Shown: positions 15,074-24,300 of the stretch, in pieces | Position numbering within the stretch: the stretch's first letter is position 1 | How the letters are laid out: the number at the start of each line of letters is the position of its first letter | Assembly: GCF_019431375.1 (NCBI RefSeq) | Contig: NZ_CP080267.1 | Location: 1,116,001 to 1,180,000 of the forward strand | Origin: Alcanivorax sp. | Lineage (GTDB): Bacteria; Pseudomonadota; Gammaproteobacteria; Pseudomonadales; Alcanivoracaceae | DNA length: 64,000 bases | Direction of reading: 5' to 3' | The notes under the pieces: generated by a model | The model's input: the letters and a program-made list of their open reading frames with translations, nothing else | Told to the model about the DNA's origin: nothing | The model's database searches: none | Made by a program: the position numbers and the translations under genes

Positions 15074-15250
15074 AGTTGCAAGTTACAAGTTACAAGTTGC
15101 AACGCGGCATGGGCATCTGCTATTCGGCCATCATCTCCACCGCGCTCCAACGCAGCTTTGGCTGCCATGGCTTTTAAGCGCGGGGAAAGCGTCGTCGGGA
15201 GGAACCAGCCTGGTCCGCGTTGCAACTTGCAACTTGTCACTTGCAACTTC
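15074..15250. repeat. Heptad-armed palindromic element (d), TTGCAAG type
   Basis: The left arm (about 15074-15105) is built of TTGCAAG/TTACAAG heptads ending in CAACGCGG. The right arm (15217-15250) returns CGCGTTG CAACTTG CAACTTG TCACTTG. About 110 bp lie between the arms with no gene. The element fills much of the divergent gap between the thiolase and the ACAD. Confidence 0.85.
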
Positions 15251-15379
15251 TTTGTCCGCTGTGCGGAATGTTATTTTGAAAACTTGACGAGCAGGATAGG
15301 CCGTGACAGAGTGCGATGCAAGTGATTCGCCCTGCGGTCACTCCTCCTAAAAGAACCAACGCTACCGCCGGACCCGACC

Positions 15380-16537
15380 ATGATCCGTGATGCCGAAACC
15401 CTCACTCAGTTGACCGATACCATTGCCCGCTTTGTCCGTGAACGGCTGGTACCTGCCGAACAGCAGGTGGCCGAGACGGACACCATTCCCGAGGACATTG
15501 TGGCCGAGATGAAGGCCATGGGGCTATTCGGTTTGTCGATTCCCGAGCAATACGGCGGCCTGGGGCTGACCATGGAAGAGGAAGTGCTGGTGGCCTTCGA
15601 ACTGGGTCGCACCTCCCCTGCCTTCCGCTCGCTCATGGGTACCAATAATGGTATCGGCGCCCAGGGCATCCTTATTGATGGTACCGAAGAACAGAAACAG
15701 AAATACGTGCCGGCGCTGGCCACCGGCGACGTGATTGGCGCCTTCTGCCTGACCGAACCGGATGTGGGCTCGGATTCCGGAGCGGTGAAGACGCGCGCCC
15801 AGCGGGACGGCGACCACTACATCCTCAATGGCACCAAGCGCTATATCACCAATGGTCCCCATGCGGGGCTGTTTACCGTGATGGCCCGTACCGATCCTGA
15901 GATCCAGGGGGGCGGTGGCGTTACCGCCTTTATCGTGGAAGGGGATACCCCCGGCATTTCCCGTGGCAAAGCCGACGTGAAGATGGGCCAGAAAGGTGCC
16001 CACACCTGCGACATCATTTTCGATAACTGCCGGGTACCCGCCGAAAACATCATCGGTGGCAAGGAAGGGGTCGGTTTCAAGACTGCCATGAAGGTCCTGG
16101 ACCGTGGCCGCCTGCATATCTCAGCCATCTGCGTGGGCGTGGCCACAAAACTGATCGAGGATGCGGTGAACTTTGCCGCCGAGCGCAAACAGTTCGGCAA
16201 GCCCATCATTGAGCACCAGTTGATTCAGGCCATGCTGGCGGATTCCCGGGCAGAGATGTTCGCCGGACGTTCCATGGTCCTGGAAGCGGCCCGCAGCAAG
16301 GACCGGGGAGAGAAGGTCAGCCTGGATGCCTCCTGCTGCAAGTTATTCTGTTCCGAAATGGTAGGCCGTGTCGCCGACCGGGCCGTGCAGATTCACGGCG
16401 GTGCCGGCTACATGGCCGACTACGCGGTGGAGCGCTTCTACCGTGACGTGCGCCTGTTCCGGATCTACGAAGGCACCACCCAGATCCAGCAGATTGTCAT
16501 TGCCCGGGAACTGGCGCGGCAGGCGGCACGATCATGA
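15380..16537 (+). CDS. Acyl-CoA dehydrogenase
   Basis: A 385-residue flavoprotein with all the landmarks: FCLTEPDVGSDSGAVKT (FAD/substrate loop), NGTKRYITNG, the tetramer segment AAERKQFGKPIIEHQLIQAML, QIHGGAGYM, and catalytic Glu364 in RIYEGTTQIQQ. It performs the first step of beta-oxidation or branched-chain acyl-CoA oxidation and passes electrons to ETF. It is divergent from the thiolase gene. Chain-length preference is not readable. The strong match of its C-terminus to short/medium-chain members makes it more likely a soluble SCAD/MCAD-type enzyme than a FadE type. Confidence 0.93.
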   Translation: MIRDAETLTQLTDTIARFVRERLVPAEQQVAETDTIPEDIVAEMKAMGLFGLSIPEQYGGLGLTMEEEVLVAFELGRTSPAFRSLMGTNNGIGAQGILIDGTEEQKQKYVPALATGDVIGAFCLTEPDVGSDSGAVKTRAQRDGDHYILNGTKRYITNGPHAGLFTVMARTDPEIQGGGGVTAFIVEGDTPGISRGKADVKMGQKGAHTCDIIFDNCRVPAENIIGGKEGVGFKTAMKVLDRGRLHISAICVGVATKLIEDAVNFAAERKQFGKPIIEHQLIQAMLADSRAEMFAGRSMVLEAARSKDRGEKVSLDASCCKLFCSEMVGRVADRAVQIHGGAGYMADYAVERFYRDVRLFRIYEGTTQIQQIVIARELARQAARS

Positions 16538-16557
16538 CCCTCTTTGTAAGAGCTATA

Positions 16558-16594
16558 CTTGCATGGCGAAGGGCTCGCTGATTCGCCATGCAAG
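16558..16594 (+). promoter_or_regulatory. Leader hairpin before the polytopic membrane protein gene
   Basis: A perfect 13-bp inverted repeat, CTTGCATGGCGAA ... TTCGCCATGCAAG, with an 11-base loop. It sits directly after a TATACT box (16554-16559) and 20 bp before the chosen start codon. The upstream in-frame ATG (16588) is inside the right arm. It could be a protein-binding operator or an RNA structure. Confidence 0.7.
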
Positions 16595-16614
16595 CCCCCA
16601 AGGGGATCTTCGAC

Positions 16615-18018
16615 ATGCTCCCACGGCGGGTACGAAACACGCTTAACGCCACTCTCCCCCTGTGCATGCTGGGCACCCTGTTGTTTCTGGTATTCGATCT
16701 GGAAACCGGCGCCTGGCTAGCTCGCATTACGCTGCTGTTTTACCTGCTGGTGCAATGGCCCCGCCAGGCACGGATGGCAAAGGGAATTCTGCTGGTGGTT
16801 ATCGCCATGGCCGGCGTGGTTGTCTGGCATGAGACCCAGCCCTTCCCCATTCTGCTGCAGGCGCTGGACCGGCTCTGTTTCTTTGCCACCTTTGTGTCGT
16901 CCCTGGGTCTGCTGCGGGTGTCCGCCATGCGCTCGCGGCTGGTGCGTGAGGCCGGCAATACCCTGATCCGGCAGAAGCCTGCCCTGCGCTACCCTACCCT
17001 CTCTCTGGGCACCGCCCTGTTCGGGGTGATCATCAATATCGGTGTGCTCAACCTGTTCGGTGCCATGGTACTGCGCAGCAATACCCTGAAAGCCGCCGGC
17101 GGCCATGACGATATTCAAGCGGCGCGGGAGCGGCGCATGATGCTATCGATTCTGCGCGGTTTTGCCCTGGCGCCACTGGTGTCGCCACTGGGTATCACCA
17201 TGGCGGTGATCCTGGCCAATATGCCCAGCCTTACCTGGGCCACACTGGCGCCGGTGGCGTTGCCCACCGCCGGCCTGTTCTTCCTGCTGGGCTGGTGGCT
17301 GGACTGGCAACGGCGGCCCAGCCATCTGGCCAGCCGGGTGCCGCACACCGCACCACCGTCCCTGACACCCCTGTGGCAGTTCACCCTGCTGGCGCTGGCG
17401 ATCACCCTGGGCGTCTTTGCGGTATCGGTGGCAGCCAACCTGCGTTTGCCCGTCGCCGTGCTGGTGGCCTGCCCGTTGTCAGCGGTGCTGTGGATGGCCC
17501 TGCAACGGCAGCGACTGGGCGGCGGCACTGGCCTGCCTCGGGCACTGACATTGCTGGGGCGACATTCACGACTGATCTTTGGCGCCAACCGGGGAGAAAT
17601 TGCGGTGCTCGGCGGTTCCGCCTGCCTGGGTGCGTTGATCACGCCATTGATTGATCAACAACTGCTACACGAGCTGTTGCTGGCCACCCACCTGCAGGGC
17701 GCCGCCATGGCCGTGGCTGCCATGTTGCTGGTGGTGGCACTGGCACAAGTGGGACTCAACCCCATCGTGTCGGTGACCTTGCTGGCTTCTCTGCTCGGAG
17801 ACGGGGTGGGCGTAGATCCACGCCTGCTGGCCGTGGGCCTGATGTGCGCCTGGAGCCTGTCGATGATCTCCTCGCCGTTCACTGCATCGATGCTGGTACT
17901 CAGCCAGTTGATCGGCCGCTCGCCCTACCGAATCGCCTGGCGCTGGAACGGACTGTTCTTTTTGCTGGTGGTACCGATGCTGTCGTTGTGGATCGGGATG
18001 TTGGGGCAGTGGTTGTGA
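16615..18018 (+). CDS. Polytopic inner-membrane protein, transporter-like, unknown substrate
   Basis: A 467-residue, very hydrophobic protein with roughly eleven to twelve predicted TM segments in two halves separated by a basic loop near residue 240 (WLDWQRRPSHLASR). Conserved-looking polar motifs in the membrane are LAPLVSPLGITMAVILAN and GLMCAWSLSMISSPFTASML, resembling the paired helical-hairpin layout of ion-transporter (IT) superfamily carriers. That is a fold-level impression only. The start at MLPRRV (ATG 16615) is backed by AAGGGG eight bases upstream; the alternative ATG 16588 lies in a hairpin. Confidence 0.7.
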   Translation: MLPRRVRNTLNATLPLCMLGTLLFLVFDLETGAWLARITLLFYLLVQWPRQARMAKGILLVVIAMAGVVVWHETQPFPILLQALDRLCFFATFVSSLGLLRVSAMRSRLVREAGNTLIRQKPALRYPTLSLGTALFGVIINIGVLNLFGAMVLRSNTLKAAGGHDDIQAARERRMMLSILRGFALAPLVSPLGITMAVILANMPSLTWATLAPVALPTAGLFFLLGWWLDWQRRPSHLASRVPHTAPPSLTPLWQFTLLALAITLGVFAVSVAANLRLPVAVLVACPLSAVLWMALQRQRLGGGTGLPRALTLLGRHSRLIFGANRGEIAVLGGSACLGALITPLIDQQLLHELLLATHLQGAAMAVAAMLLVVALAQVGLNPIVSVTLLASLLGDGVGVDPRLLAVGLMCAWSLSMISSPFTASMLVLSQLIGRSPYRIAWRWNGLFFLLVVPMLSLWIGMLGQWL

Positions 18019-18022
18019 GAGT

Positions 18023-18186
18023 AGTTACAAGTTGCAAGCTGCAAGATACAAGGCGCGGAAAACAGCATAGCCATCTGACAAATGCTTTCCTCCGCGTTTC
18101 TAGCCAAGCAATGGCGCGGGCATGGCCTATCAGCTCATGCCTGGTTCGCCCGCGCCTTGAAACTTGTAACTTGAAACTTGCAGCTC
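18023..18186. repeat. Heptad-armed palindromic element (e)
   Basis: Left arm AGTTACA AGTTGCA AGCTGCA AGATACA AGGCGCG. Right arm CGCGCCT TGAAACT TGTAACT TGAAACT TGCAGCT. The arms pair heptad by heptad. It fills the space between two convergent genes, only a few bases from each stop codon. Confidence 0.88.
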
Positions 18187-18192
18187 TCGGAA

Positions 18193-19212
18193 TCAGGCCG
18201 CGAAGTGCCAGACGCCGTTGCGATATTCCCGCTGCACGCGGCCCTGCTCCACCAGACAATTGAGGTGCGCAATGCTTTCGCCCATGGCAAACATCAGCTG
18301 TTGCACATCCAGCTCCCGATTGAACATCACCGGCAGGATGTCGTGGGCGTTATGGGGTTGCTGACGGCAGGCGGCCTGCACCTGCTCCAGTTGCTGGTCA
18401 TGGTGGTCCACCAGTGCATTTATCCGCTGATGCAAACCTCGAAACGGCAGACCGTGGGCGGGCAACACCAGGGTGTCCTCCGGCAAGGCATCACGAATTG
18501 CCTTGAGACTGTCCACGAAGGCTACCACCGGGTTCGCCTCCGGCTCCGTGGGGCGCACCATCAGATTGCTGGAAATGGTGGGCAGCACCTGGTCGCCACT
18601 GATCAACAGGCGGTCGCTTTCCCGGTAAAGGCACAAGTGCTCAGGGGCATGACCGCGACCGATATGAATCTGCCAGCGCTGGCCATCAATCGTCAGGTTG
18701 TCACCGGCTCCGACAAATTGCGGATCCACAGGCATGGGCATCACCACGCGACGAAAGCCATTGCCCTTGCCCGCCACCTTGGCCAGATTGTCGCCCTGAA
18801 GCCCGTGGCTGCCGAGGAAGTGTTTGAAGCGCTGGATGGTCTGCTCGTCGCTGGCGTCACAGATATGGCTGGCCAGCTGCCACTCGCCACGGCTCATGAT
18901 CACCGGCGCCTGGCAGTGTTGCTGCAGCCAGCCGGCCATGCCCAGATGGTCCGGGTGGTAATGGGTGACGATGATGCGGTTCACCGGTTTGCCGTCCAGT
19001 TGCTCGGCCAGCAGCTGTTGCCAGATGTCCCGGCTGCGGCGAACCCCCAGCCCGGTATCCACGATCACCCAGCCGTTGTTATCTTCCAGCAACCAGAGAT
19101 TGATATGGTCGAGGGCAAAGGGCAGCGGAAAACGCAGCCAGTAAACCCCGTCGGCCACCTTGAAACGCTGGCCTACCGGCGGCAGATCAGTGAACGGATA
19201 GTGTAAGGACAT
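18193..19212 (-). CDS. Metallo-beta-lactamase-fold hydrolase
   Basis: A 339-residue cytoplasmic MBL-fold protein. Metal ligands are visible: THYHPDHLG (HxHxDH), the His in IGRGHAPEHLC, Asp in LLISGDQVLP, and the final His in VLPAHGLPF. The C-terminal about 80 residues form a helical domain with a winged-helix flavour (LMFAMGESIAHLNCLVEQGRV), as in the LACTB2/YqgX-like group that often handles thioesters or nucleic acids. The start was placed at MSLHYPFTDLP (ATG 19212, AAAGG six bases upstream). Divergent from an oxidoreductase across a REP-like repeat. Confidence 0.88.
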   Translation of the reverse strand: MSLHYPFTDLPPVGQRFKVADGVYWLRFPLPFALDHINLWLLEDNNGWVIVDTGLGVRRSRDIWQQLLAEQLDGKPVNRIIVTHYHPDHLGMAGWLQQHCQAPVIMSRGEWQLASHICDASDEQTIQRFKHFLGSHGLQGDNLAKVAGKGNGFRRVVMPMPVDPQFVGAGDNLTIDGQRWQIHIGRGHAPEHLCLYRESDRLLISGDQVLPTISSNLMVRPTEPEANPVVAFVDSLKAIRDALPEDTLVLPAHGLPFRGLHQRINALVDHHDQQLEQVQAACRQQPHNAHDILPVMFNRELDVQQLMFAMGESIAHLNCLVEQGRVQREYRNGVWHFAA

Positions 19213-19245
19213 AGCGAACCTTTTCTTCACCACAGAGCCCTATCC

Positions 19246-19309
19246 GTAGGAGCGTCGCTGGCGGCGCGATAAACAACGCTGAATATCGCGCCGCCATCGA
19301 TGCGCCTAC
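19246..19309. repeat. REP-like inverted repeat, GTAGGAGCG type
   Basis: GTAGGAGCGTCGCTGGCGGCG ... ATCGCGCCGCCATCGATGCG with CCTAC at the end: imperfect inverted arms around a short AT-rich centre, in the divergent gap between the MBL hydrolase and the oxidoreductase. The same core occurs at 28.4, 28.6, 59.0 and 59.9 kb. Confidence 0.82.
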
Positions 19310-19369
19310 GGGAAGAGAGTCTATTTTTCCGGCACGCTGTGCCGACACATGTTTTAAAGGAGCACACTG

Positions 19370-20338
19370 ATGCGTGCCTGGTGTATTGAGGATCAGCAAC
19401 TGCAACTGGACACACTGCCGGACCTGAAACCGGGGCCGGAGGAAATTTGCGTGCAGGTGAAAGCCATCGGCGTGAACCGGGCGGATCTGTTGCAGGTACT
19501 GGGGCGCTACCCAGCACCGCCGGGCACCGACAGTCGGATTCCCGGGCTGGAATACGCCGGGGTGGTCAGCGCCGTGGGCGAGCGGGTGCTGCAACGGCAG
19601 GTGGGCGATGCGGTGATGGGCCTGGTGCCCGGCTGTGCCTATGCGGAGCAGGTTGTCACCCATGAGCGGGAAGCACTGACCGTTCCCGACGGCATGGACT
19701 TTGCCCGCGCTGCCACCCTGCCCGAGGCGTTTCTGACCGCCTACCGGGCGTTGTTTCTGGAAGGCGGCTTGCAGCCCGGCCAGTGGTGTCTGATTCGCCC
19801 TGCCACCGCAGGAGTCGGCCTGGCCGCCACGCAATTGGCCGCGACCCTGGGCGCCCGCCCCATCGGCAGCAGCCGCGACCTGAGCAAGCTGGACACGGCC
19901 AACGACATGGGCCTGGCGGCCCAGGTCTGCGAGGACAGCACGCTGAAAGCCCAGCTTGATGCGCTGACCGGCGGACACGGGGTGGCAGTCATTCTGGATA
20001 TGGTCGGCCCGGACTGGAATGCCCTGCTCGGCGGCTTGCGTGCCGAGGGCACCCTGGTAAATATCGGCATCCTTGGCGGGCTGACCACGGAACTGAATCT
20101 TGGCGCCCTGCTGATGAAGCGCCAGACACTGAAGAGCATGACCATGCGCAGCCAGCCGCTGGAAAACCGCATCCGCATGGCGCAGGTATTCAATGACCGG
20201 CTTGCGCCCCTGTTTGCCAGCGGTCGCCTGCTGCCCCTGCCACTGGAAACCTTCCCCTTCACCGACGCCAAAGCCGCCCACGACCATATGGCCGGGAACG
20301 ACTTCAGTGGCAAGCGGGTAATTGTGGTTGGCGACTGA
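19370..20338 (+). CDS. Zinc-less MDR oxidoreductase, quinone-oxidoreductase/PIG3-like
   Basis: A 322-residue medium-chain dehydrogenase/reductase. The N-terminal GroES-like domain has GVNRADLLQVLGRYPAPPG and PGLEYAGVVSAVG, the hallmark of the NAD(P)H:quinone oxidoreductase/TP53I3 group, without the catalytic zinc Cys/His set. The nucleotide-binding domain has an AGVGLAATQLAATLGA loop in place of the classical GxGxxG. It reduces quinones or enals with NAD(P)H. Monocistronic; its end is followed by a nested hairpin. Confidence 0.88.
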   Translation: MRAWCIEDQQLQLDTLPDLKPGPEEICVQVKAIGVNRADLLQVLGRYPAPPGTDSRIPGLEYAGVVSAVGERVLQRQVGDAVMGLVPGCAYAEQVVTHEREALTVPDGMDFARAATLPEAFLTAYRALFLEGGLQPGQWCLIRPATAGVGLAATQLAATLGARPIGSSRDLSKLDTANDMGLAAQVCEDSTLKAQLDALTGGHGVAVILDMVGPDWNALLGGLRAEGTLVNIGILGGLTTELNLGALLMKRQTLKSMTMRSQPLENRIRMAQVFNDRLAPLFASGRLLPLPLETFPFTDAKAAHDHMAGNDFSGKRVIVVGD

Positions 20339-20346
20339 CATCAGCA

Positions 20347-20401
20347 AGGCCCAGCGGGAAACAGTATTTGAAATACTATTTCACGTTTATCCACTGGGCC
20401 T
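20347..20401. terminator. Nested hairpin between convergent genes
   Basis: Outer arms AGGCCCAG (20347) and CTGGGCCT (20394) enclose an inner perfect hairpin AGTATTT g AAATACT (20363-20377). No T run follows, so termination is plausible but not certain. It lies between the oxidoreductase and the OmpW-like gene, which converge. Confidence 0.5.
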
Positions 20402-20445
20402 CAATGACCAAAACAACCACTTCGTAGGAGCCGGATTGGAGTATG

Positions 20446-21300
20446 TCAGAACGTGAACCCCACACCCAGGTGGAAGGCATACACATTCATGTCCGCCACG
20501 AACTCCGCATCGCCCACTTCCGCATACTGATACTGCGGAAGGCCAGGGGCACGGATAAAGGTGCGGTCCACCTTGGCTTTCACTTCCTTGACGCTAACGT
20601 ATTTCATATCCGCCGCCAGCCACCAGTAGTCACTCAGACGCCAGTCCACCCCTATTTGACCTACCCAACCGAACTTGTCCTGAATTTCCAGTTCCGGCTC
20701 ACCGACTTCAGTGAGAATCGGGTTGGTGACATGGCTGTCATAGGTAAACAGGTAAACCGCCCCCAACCCCACATAAGGTCGGAAGTCATGGTCCATGCGG
20801 AAGCGCTTTACCAGAGTCACCATGGGGGGCGCCACTTTGGTTTCACCCACCTTTTCTCCCAGTGCCGGCACCCCGGTGGGGATGCCATTTGCCTCGGTGA
20901 CCAGAGGCTCATCCGCCAGCTTTCCTTTGGCTTTCAGCTCCAGCGTGGGCGGTAATGCTGCCATGGTTTCGATGGACCAGCCGCCATCCCCCCAGCGTAG
21001 CTTGTAACCAATGATAGCGGCCGGAATGGTGAGCGGATCACTGAACGCCTCACCTTCCTGCTCACCAGGCTCTACCGCCACTTCAGCAATCTCTGACAGG
21101 TTGCTGAGGGTGATCGACCGGGTCTTTATGTCCGGGGACATATGGATGGCTCCGAAGCGAAAGTAGAGCCGGTCTTCGCCAAAAATCTTCTGGGTGAATG
21201 TCACCCCGGGGTAATCCGGGCCGTACATGTCCTGACTGGCAACATGGGCAGAAAGAAACCCCAGCACGACAACCAGGAGAAACCGTTTTTTAACATCCAT
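20446..21300 (-). CDS. OmpW-family outer-membrane protein
   Basis: A 284-residue protein with a signal peptide (MDVKKRFLLVVVLGFLSAHVAS). The beta-barrel ends in the classical outer-membrane signature FHLGVGFTF with terminal Phe. OmpW features include VTLVKRFRMDHDFRPYVGLGAVY and WLAADMKYVSV. It is about 70 residues longer than typical OmpW, mostly from a charged insert (about 45-130). OmpW/AlkL proteins form eight-strand pores that pass hydrophobic molecules. The start at ATG 21300 was chosen because the preceding gene ends at 21315. It follows the giant lipoprotein with a 14-bp gap, so it is co-transcribed. Confidence 0.85.
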   Translation of the reverse strand: MDVKKRFLLVVVLGFLSAHVASQDMYGPDYPGVTFTQKIFGEDRLYFRFGAIHMSPDIKTRSITLSNLSEIAEVAVEPGEQEGEAFSDPLTIPAAIIGYKLRWGDGGWSIETMAALPPTLELKAKGKLADEPLVTEANGIPTGVPALGEKVGETKVAPPMVTLVKRFRMDHDFRPYVGLGAVYLFTYDSHVTNPILTEVGEPELEIQDKFGWVGQIGVDWRLSDYWWLAADMKYVSVKEVKAKVDRTFIRAPGLPQYQYAEVGDAEFVADMNVYAFHLGVGFTF

Positions 21301-21314
21301 TGTTCTTCTCATTA

Positions 21315-24300
21315 TCAACGCGCCCCCGCATTTTCCTGACCGGCCGTGGTGAGGCGGGCGTGGGTGGGGTTGTTGACCACACGGATGCGGAAGTCGTCCC
21401 TGGCAATGCCCAGCTCCAGTGAGCCCACGCCTTCTTCGGGGAGAATGCCGCTGAGGATCAGATCAAGAAGATCTCCCAGCACCGGAATCAGGGCGCCGAG
21501 ATCCACCGACAGGTTCAGCGTTGATGCAATGGCGGACGCATTGCGCGACTCAAGGGTGATCTGCCCGTTGCGCAGGAATTTCACCGGCCCTGTCAGGTAG
21601 GCCGACACCGGCAGGCTTCTCACGTTGGCATCCGCCACATTGGGAATGGCTTGCCCACCAGGGATCAATGCGGAGAGCAGGCGCAGGTCCGGCGCGTCCA
21701 GCCAGGCATCCAGGCGAGTGATAAAGATCGGATCGGCAATTTCCTCCCCGCTGTCCGGGTCTATCTGGTTGACCACAAACCCGCGCAGGGGCTGTGGGGG
21801 CTTGTCATCATAGGGACGAAAGCGCAGGACCAGGGCACCGGTTTCCAGCGGCAGCGGAATCAGGTCGCCCAGTATGGGAATGGCCAGAGTGGCGTTGGCG
21901 GTCAGTGATGTGCCCATCACATGCTGGGCATTGATCTCCACCGGAATGGCCGACTCCCCAACAGTCTGGATGCAGTAGATGTCACCATTGGCATCTTCCT
22001 GTGTCGCGCACCAGCGGCCATTTCCCTCATCCACCAAACCGATATAACTGAGATCCAGTGGCTCCTTGGGCAAGAACGCCATGGGCAATGCTGCACTGGT
22101 AAAAATCTGATCACCCTCATCCAGATTGGCGCCCCCGATCAGCCCACCTGTGCTTTTCACGTGGCCACGGGCATGGTTGTTGACCGCTTCCACTTCATCG
22201 CTATCCCAGTTGCCATTGCCATTGACGTCGGTGTACTCCCGGGTCAGGACAGTGGCATAGGCAGCCCCTTCATCCGGTGTGGCGGTGAAATCGAGCAGAA
22301 TCGGCGGCCCTCCAACACAGGGCTGGTTGGAAAGCGGGCCACAGGTGCCCATGCCGTTGAGTGGATCCGTGTTGATGCCCAGGTTGCCGAAACGATCGTG
22401 ACTGCGGAACACCGCTTCGCCGCTGTCGCCGCCGTTGATCACCAACCGGTACGCATTGCCGGGGATGATGGTATCCGGTGCCGGCAGAGCCCGCAGACGC
22501 AGACTGTTGCGTCGTGCCGACATGGGGATGCTCTGCCACTGGCCATTCACCTGTTCCCCCAGACACATGGCCCCGCCTTCACAGGATTGACCATCGGCGG
22601 CAATGGTGCCGAACGTCATGGAGGCCATTTCCATGGGCATATTGAAACTGATCTCGATGGGGCGACTGACGTCATAGGAAAAGGGGTAATAGAGTGAATC
22701 CGACGCCAGCCCCCCCACACAGCGACCGGCCATTTTCACGGTATTGCCACCGGCATCCTGGCGTTCGACGCCACGATCTTCCAAGGCACAACCAATACCG
22801 GGGTAAGCCCCCAGCACCACCGGTGGCAGTATCGGTGCACCATTGTCAGCCGCATAGCTGGCGGTATCGAAAACAATCTGGCCCGTGCCATCGGTGGCAT
22901 CCCCGGGCACGAACTGCAGGTGCGAAGGATCGAACAGATCCTGGTCTTTCAGCCCATCACCCAGATCCAGGTAATAACGCTGCCCTGCTGCCAGCTCATT
23001 GAGCGGCGTAATCACCAGATTGGACCCACTGCTACGAACCTGCACCGGCACCGGCTCGCTGCTGTCCTGACGGAACAGTTTCACCTGCTCCATTCCTTCG
23101 TCGTGCACCGGCTCGTTGAACACCACAACGATATTGTTGCTCGGCTCCACCTGGGGCTGATTATGTTCCGGGAACGATCCGGTTGCCTGGAGAGGATCGC
23201 GATTAAACTGCTCGAACTCGAAGTCCACATCCGCACGCACGCCAAGCGCAAAGTCCGCGCTGACTTTGGCGGCACCACTGAGGATATCCAGTTCCAGGGT
23301 TCGGAATACCTCGAAGGTCAGCGCGCCATCCTTCACATCCACCACGCCAACCGCCTGGATATGCATCAGGTTCTGGTTCACTGACGCATTACCCCGCGGC
23401 TCTACCGCATGCATGGCAAGATCAAAATTCATGTACACAAACATGGGGGCGTAATCATCATCCGGCTGGAACCCCTTGGGGCGATAGGGATTGGTGACCA
23501 GATAACCCGTCACGTCGGTCACAAAGGTGCCGATGAGATCGCCAGTGAACATGGGGGTGCGCACCTCACCACCGAGCTTGATCGGATCAATACCGGTAAT
23601 GCGTAACTGCTGGCCGGCTCGCGCGACCACTGGCACCGCTTCCACATGCACGTCCGGCCGACCCATCCAGCCTTCCAGTACCAGCGGCATGGCATTCACC
23701 TGGGTCATACCCAGTGCCTCGGTAACCAGATTGAACTGGTTAAGCGGCAACCCGTGCAACCGTGAGGCTTGCGGGTAGCCTGGATCCCCCTGGGCCGGCT
23801 GGGCTTTCATCAGCTGTTTGATGGGCGGATTAAGATCAACCACGTCGTCCTTGGACAGCTTGGGCGTCAGCTCATAGGTCACCGTCTCAAGAACGTCTTC
23901 ATCGAAATCTTCCAGACCCTGCAGGGTGAGTGTGTAGGTATCGCCGCCAATCAGGTCGTCCTTTGGGTCCAGAGTGATGTAGTGACGCTCATTGAGAATC
24001 CTCACATCCACCAGTTCACCGGACGCCTGATGCTCCAGTTTGACCGTGTCCCCGTAGCGTACGGTGGTCTCCACCAGGGGCTCGGTGAAGGTGATGCGCA
24101 CCGGTGAGAAATCCATGAACGGAAAACGTTCGTCTGCCACAGGCTCGGGCAGGTACGCCCCGGGGTTTTCCTGGTTGATGGCCAGCACCTCGGGCACCTG
24201 ATCGGGCAGCGGGTTGTACTGGCGGGTACGAAAGGTAATCAGCGGGCCGTCCTGATCATCCAGGTTGACGATGCCGGAGGCGATCTGCGGGGACACCCAT

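Noticed and set aside
19187..20347. 386-codon minus-strand frame opposite the quinone-oxidoreductase-like gene
   Set aside because: The sense gene has conserved MDR motifs; the antisense product is compositionally odd (Gly/Gln/Ala) and continues into a REP repeat.
20347..20401. Insertion-sequence end or attachment site
   Set aside because: No flanking direct repeats, no transposase or integrase nearby; a hairpin between convergent genes is sufficient.
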